DNA from: Macrostomum hystrix
Lineage: Eukaryota; Platyhelminthes; Macrostomidae
Direction of reading: 5' to 3'
NCBI GenBank assembly: GCA_950097015.1
Contig: CATNEN010000001.1
Coordinates: forward strand, 20,885,501 to 20,949,500
DNA length: 64,000 bases
In this document: one piece after another, positions 60,750 to 64,000 of the stretch
How the letters are laid out: each line of letters starts with the position of its first letter
How positions within the stretch are numbered: the first letter of the stretch is position 1
Program-made: the position numbers and the translations under genes
The notes under the pieces: model-generated
Databases searched by the model: none
Told to the model about the DNA's origin: nothing
Seen by the model: the letters and a program-made list of their open reading frames with translations, nothing else

Positions 60750-62160
60750 GGGAGAGATGAGGGTGAGACTGTGAGATAGATGAGGGTGAGACTGTGAGAT
60801 AGATGAGGGTGAGACTGTGAGATAGATGAGGGTGAGACTGTGAGATAGATGAGGGTGAGACTGTGAGATAGATGATGGTGAGACTGTGAGATAGATGAGG
60901 GTGAGACTGTGAGATAGATGATGGTGAGACTGTGAGATAGATGATAGTGAGACTGTGAGATAGATGATGGTGAGACTGTGAGATAGATGAGGAGATGAGG
61001 GTGAGACTGTGAGATAGATGAGGGTGGGAATGTGAGATAGATGAGGAGATGAGGGTGAGACTGTGAGATAGATGAGGGTGAGACTGTGAGATAGATGCGG
61101 AGATGAGGGTGAGACTGTGAGATAGATGAGGGTGAGACTGTGAGATAGATGATGGTGAGACTGTGAAATAGATGAGGGTGAGACTGAGATAGATAAGGGT
61201 GAGACTGTGAGATAGATGAGGGTGAGACTGTGAGATAGATGATGGTGAGACTGTGAAATAGATGAGGGTGAGACTGTGAGATAGATGATGGTGAGACTAT
61301 GAAATAGATGAGGGTGAGACTGTGAGACAGATGATGGTGAGACTGTGAAATAGATGAGGGTGAGACTGTGAGATAGATGCGGAGATGAGGGTGAGACTGT
61401 GAGATAGATGAGGGTGAGACTGTGAGATAGATGAGGGTGAGACTGTGAAATAGATGAGGGTGAGACTGAGAAAGATAAGAGTGAGACTGTGAGATAGATG
61501 AGGGTGAGACTGTGAGATAGATGATGGTGAGACTGTGAAATAGATGAGGGTGAGACTGTGAGATAGATGATGGTAAGACTGTGAAATAGATGAGGGTGAG
61601 ACTGTGAGATAGATGATGGTGAGACTGTGAAATAGATGAGGGTGAGACTATGAGATAGATGATGGTGAGACTGTGAAATAGATGAGGGTGAGACTGTGAG
61701 ATAGATGATGGTGAGACTGTGAAATAGATGAGGGTGAGACTGTGAGATAGATGAGGGTGAGACTGTGAGATAGATGAGGGTGAGACTGTGAAATAGATGA
61801 GGGTGAGACTGTGAGATAGATGATGGTGAGACTGTGAAATAGATGAGGGTGAGACTGTGAGATAGATGATGGTGAGACTGTGAAATAGATGAGGGTGAGA
61901 CTGTGAGATAGATGAGGGTGAGACTGTGAAATAGATGAAGGTGAGACTGTGAAATAGATGAGGGTGAGACTGTGAAATAGATGATGGTGAGACTGTGAAA
62001 TAGATGAGGGTGAGACTGTGAGATAGATGATGGTGAGACTGTGAAATAGATGAGGGTGAGACTGTGAGATAGATGAGGGTGAGACTGTGAAATAGATGAA
62101 GGTGAGACTGTGAAATAGATGAAGGTGAGACTGTGAAATAGATGAGGGTGAGACTGAGAT
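60750..62160. repeat. ~23-bp minisatellite inside the TIR element
   Basis: About 60 copies of a 23-bp unit with core GAGGGTGAGACTGTGAGATA and variants GATGATGG, GTGAAATA. A GGAGATGAGG insertion recurs. It stays open for 508 codons on the minus strand but is not a gene. Confidence 0.95.
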
Positions 62161-62556
62161 ATCGATGCTGCGTGAAATATCCTCTGCCGGAACTCATACT
62201 CAATCTCTCTACTCTTATACTCTAATATGCTAGTCTGGGCTGGTTAAAATAATTTTTCCTACTGGAACTGGTGTTACCTCAACGGTCTACTGACAGTAGC
62301 ACATCAAGAATGCTTTAATTTTTATTCGCCGTTTTTAGTTTGAATTAAATCAGATCTCAAAGGACTTGTTACGGACTCACAAAATGAGTCAGGACAGAAA
62401 GGACTGAAATCGGACCCCCCTAAATTACGCTGAAAATAGAACAAAATATCCTCGAAAAACACCGAAAAAGACATTAACAGTCGGTTTAAAGTCTTTAGAC
62501 AAAAAAAATTTTTTTTGGAAACCAGCTCATGGGGGACCAATCCGAGTCCGATCAGG
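62161..62556. other. right sub-terminal part of the TIR element
   Basis: AT-rich, ending in GAGTCCGATCAGGGTCCGCC-type sub-terminal repeats before the right TIR. No gene. Confidence 0.5.
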
Positions 62557-62585
62557 GTCCGCCGGACTCAACCTTTTACACTGGG

Positions 62586-63865
62586 AGGATACAGTGGGAG
62601 ACAGTAGGATACAGTAGGATACAGTGGGAGACAGTGGGATACAGGGGGAGACAGTAGGATACAGTGGGAGACAGTAGGAGACAGTAGAATACAGTAGGAG
62701 ACAGTATAATACAGTGGGAGACAGCAGGAGACAGTGGGAGACAGTGGGAGACAGTAGGATACAGTGGGAGACAGTAGGATACAGTAGGATACAGTGGGAG
62801 ACAGTGGGATACAGGGGGAGACAGTAGGATACAGTGGGAGACAGTAGGATACAGTGGGAGACAGTAGGATACAGTGGGAGACAGTAGGACACGGTAGGAT
62901 ACAGAAGGATACAGTGGGAGACAGTAGAATACAGTAGGAGACAGTAGGATACAGTAGGAGACAGTGGGAGACAGTAGGATACAGTAAGAGACAGTATAAT
63001 ACAGTGGGAGACAGCAGGAGACAGTGGGAGACAGTAGGATACAGTGGGAGACAGTAGGATACAGTAGGATACAGTGGGAGACAGTAGGATACAGTAGGAT
63101 ACAGTGGGAGACAGTGGGATACAGGGGGAGACAGTAGGATACAGTGGGAGACAGTAGGATACAGTGGGAGACAGTAGGAGACAGTGGGAGACAGTAGGAT
63201 ACAGTGGGAGATAGTAGGATACAGTGGGAGACAGTAGGATACAGTGGGAGACAGTAGGATACAGTGGGAGACAGCAGGATACAGTAGGATACAGTGGGAT
63301 ACAGTAGGATACAGTAGGAGACAGTAGGATACAGTAGGAGACAGTATAATACAGTGGGAGACAGCAGGAGACAGTGGGAGACAGTAGGATACAGTGGGAG
63401 ACAGTAGGATACAGTAGGATACAGTGGGAGACAGTAGGATACAGTAGGATACAGTGGGAGACAGTGGGATACAGGGGGAGACAGTAGGATACAGTGGGAG
63501 ACAGTAGGATACAGTGGGAGACAGTAGGAGACAGTGGGAGACAGTAGGATACAGTGGGAGACAGTAGGATACAGTGGGAGACAGTAGGATACAGTGGGAG
63601 ACAGTAGGATACAGTGGGAGACAGCAGGATACAGTAGGATACAGTGGGATACAGTGGGATACAGGGGGAGACAGTAGGATACAGTGGGAGACAGTAGAAT
63701 ACAGTAGGAGACAGTGGGAGACAGTAGGATACAGTGAAATACAGTGGGAGACAGTAGGATACAGTGGAATACAGTGGGAGACAGTAGGAGACAGTAGGAG
63801 ACAGTAGGAGACAGTAGGATACAGTGGAATACAGTGGAATACAGTGGGAGACAGTAGGAGACAAT
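62586..63865. repeat. 10/20-bp minisatellite, right part of the split array
   Basis: Same GGGAGACAGT/AGGATACAGT units as 53490-54962, continuing in register after the transposon. The last units change to GGGAGTCAGT. Both strands have false reading frames over 400 codons. Confidence 0.96.
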
Positions 63866-64000
63866 TACTTTGGGAGTCAGTGGGAGTCAATGACTTTGGG
63901 AGTCAGTTGGAGTCAGTAAAGGTTTGTGGGAGATAGTAGGTTTCCATATAGACACCTGGCTTGGTTATTGTATTATTAACTTCTTCACGTTCATGCAACC
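63866..64000. other. flank of the array
   Basis: A few degenerate GGGAGTCAGT units and then unique sequence. No feature. Confidence 0.4.

Larger units (their letters stand above)
54963..62585. mobile_element. 7.6-kb TIR DNA transposon inserted in the minisatellite
   Basis: The left end is CCCGGTGTAAAAAAACGA followed by ATCCGGCGGAC. The right end, read inward, is CCCAGTGTAAAAGGTTGA followed by GTCCGGCGGAC. These 29-bp terminal inverted repeats match at about 23 positions. Further CCGGCGGAC-type copies lie just inside both ends. Both flanks are the same 10-bp array, and joining them with AG present once (54961-54962 and 62586-62587) restores a perfect repeat unit, so AG is a probable 2-bp target duplication. 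Inside are a complete minus-strand gene (57801-55738), a plus-strand N-terminal fragment (58075-58512), direct repeats and an internal minisatellite. No full transposase is seen, so it is probably non-autonomous. Superfamily is unresolved. The WD/IS-type motif in the plus fragment and the CCGG-rich sub-ends suggest an animal EnSpm/CACTA-like group, though the ends do not start with CACTA. Confidence 0.78.

Noticed and set aside
60677-62203. 508-codon open frame on the minus strand
   Set aside because: Entirely the 23-bp minisatellite; no unique sequence.
62527-63890. Open frames of over 400 codons with repeated SPTVSYC-like peptides
   Set aside because: They coincide exactly with the 10-bp tandem array, are open in several frames, and have no start context or splice logic.

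Overview
This window is nuclear DNA of an animal. Genes are multi-exon with GT/AG introns. GC-rich exons are scattered in AT-rich introns and spacers. The content includes laminin-G/EGF receptors, a WSC protein, a spliceosomal WD40 protein, tRNA-derived SINEs and hAT, Crypton and large TIR transposons. A Crumbs gene with a canonical tail makes it a metazoan. The gene style (GC-rich coding sequence, minisatellite-filled introns, short Crumbs) suggests an invertebrate, perhaps a flatworm or other lophotrochozoan, but the species cannot be fixed from the sequence.

Left part (0.5-38 kb) is a Crumbs locus. Gene A (+, 484-2870, 5' end outside the window) and gene B (+, 12402-15923, complete) are Crumbs-like receptors. 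They lack the third laminin-G domain and the Crumbs cytoplasmic motifs, and share a different short tail. Gene C (-, 34104-18883, nine exons, about 1253 aa) is a true Crumbs with the GTYGPS FERM-binding and ERLI PDZ-binding motifs. One ~1280-bp exon is nearly identical in all three genes, while the next exon and the introns are clearly diverged. Beyond Crumbs, on the same strand, is a small secreted WSC-PAN protein (37594-36824).

Middle part (38-48 kb) is repeat-rich intergenic DNA. It holds an hAT-type non-autonomous element with an exact 8-bp target duplication and an internal minisatellite, two decayed Crypton-like (DUF3504) recombinase genes facing each other, and a SINE. At least six copies of one tRNA-Leu-like SINE family occur across the window.

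Right part holds the PLRG1 orthologue (+, about 48282-52011; splicing factor of the Prp19/CDC5L complex). It is followed by a 10/20-bp minisatellite that has been split by a 7.6-kb TIR element (54963-62585). That element carries an intact four-exon gene with a possible DUF4806-like region (-), a divergently transcribed transposase-like N-terminal fragment (+) and its own internal minisatellite.

The window is exceptionally rich in minisatellites: about 15 separate families, in introns of Crumbs and PLRG1, just upstream of gene B, and inside transposons. Most very long open frames in the window are these arrays read through and are not genes.
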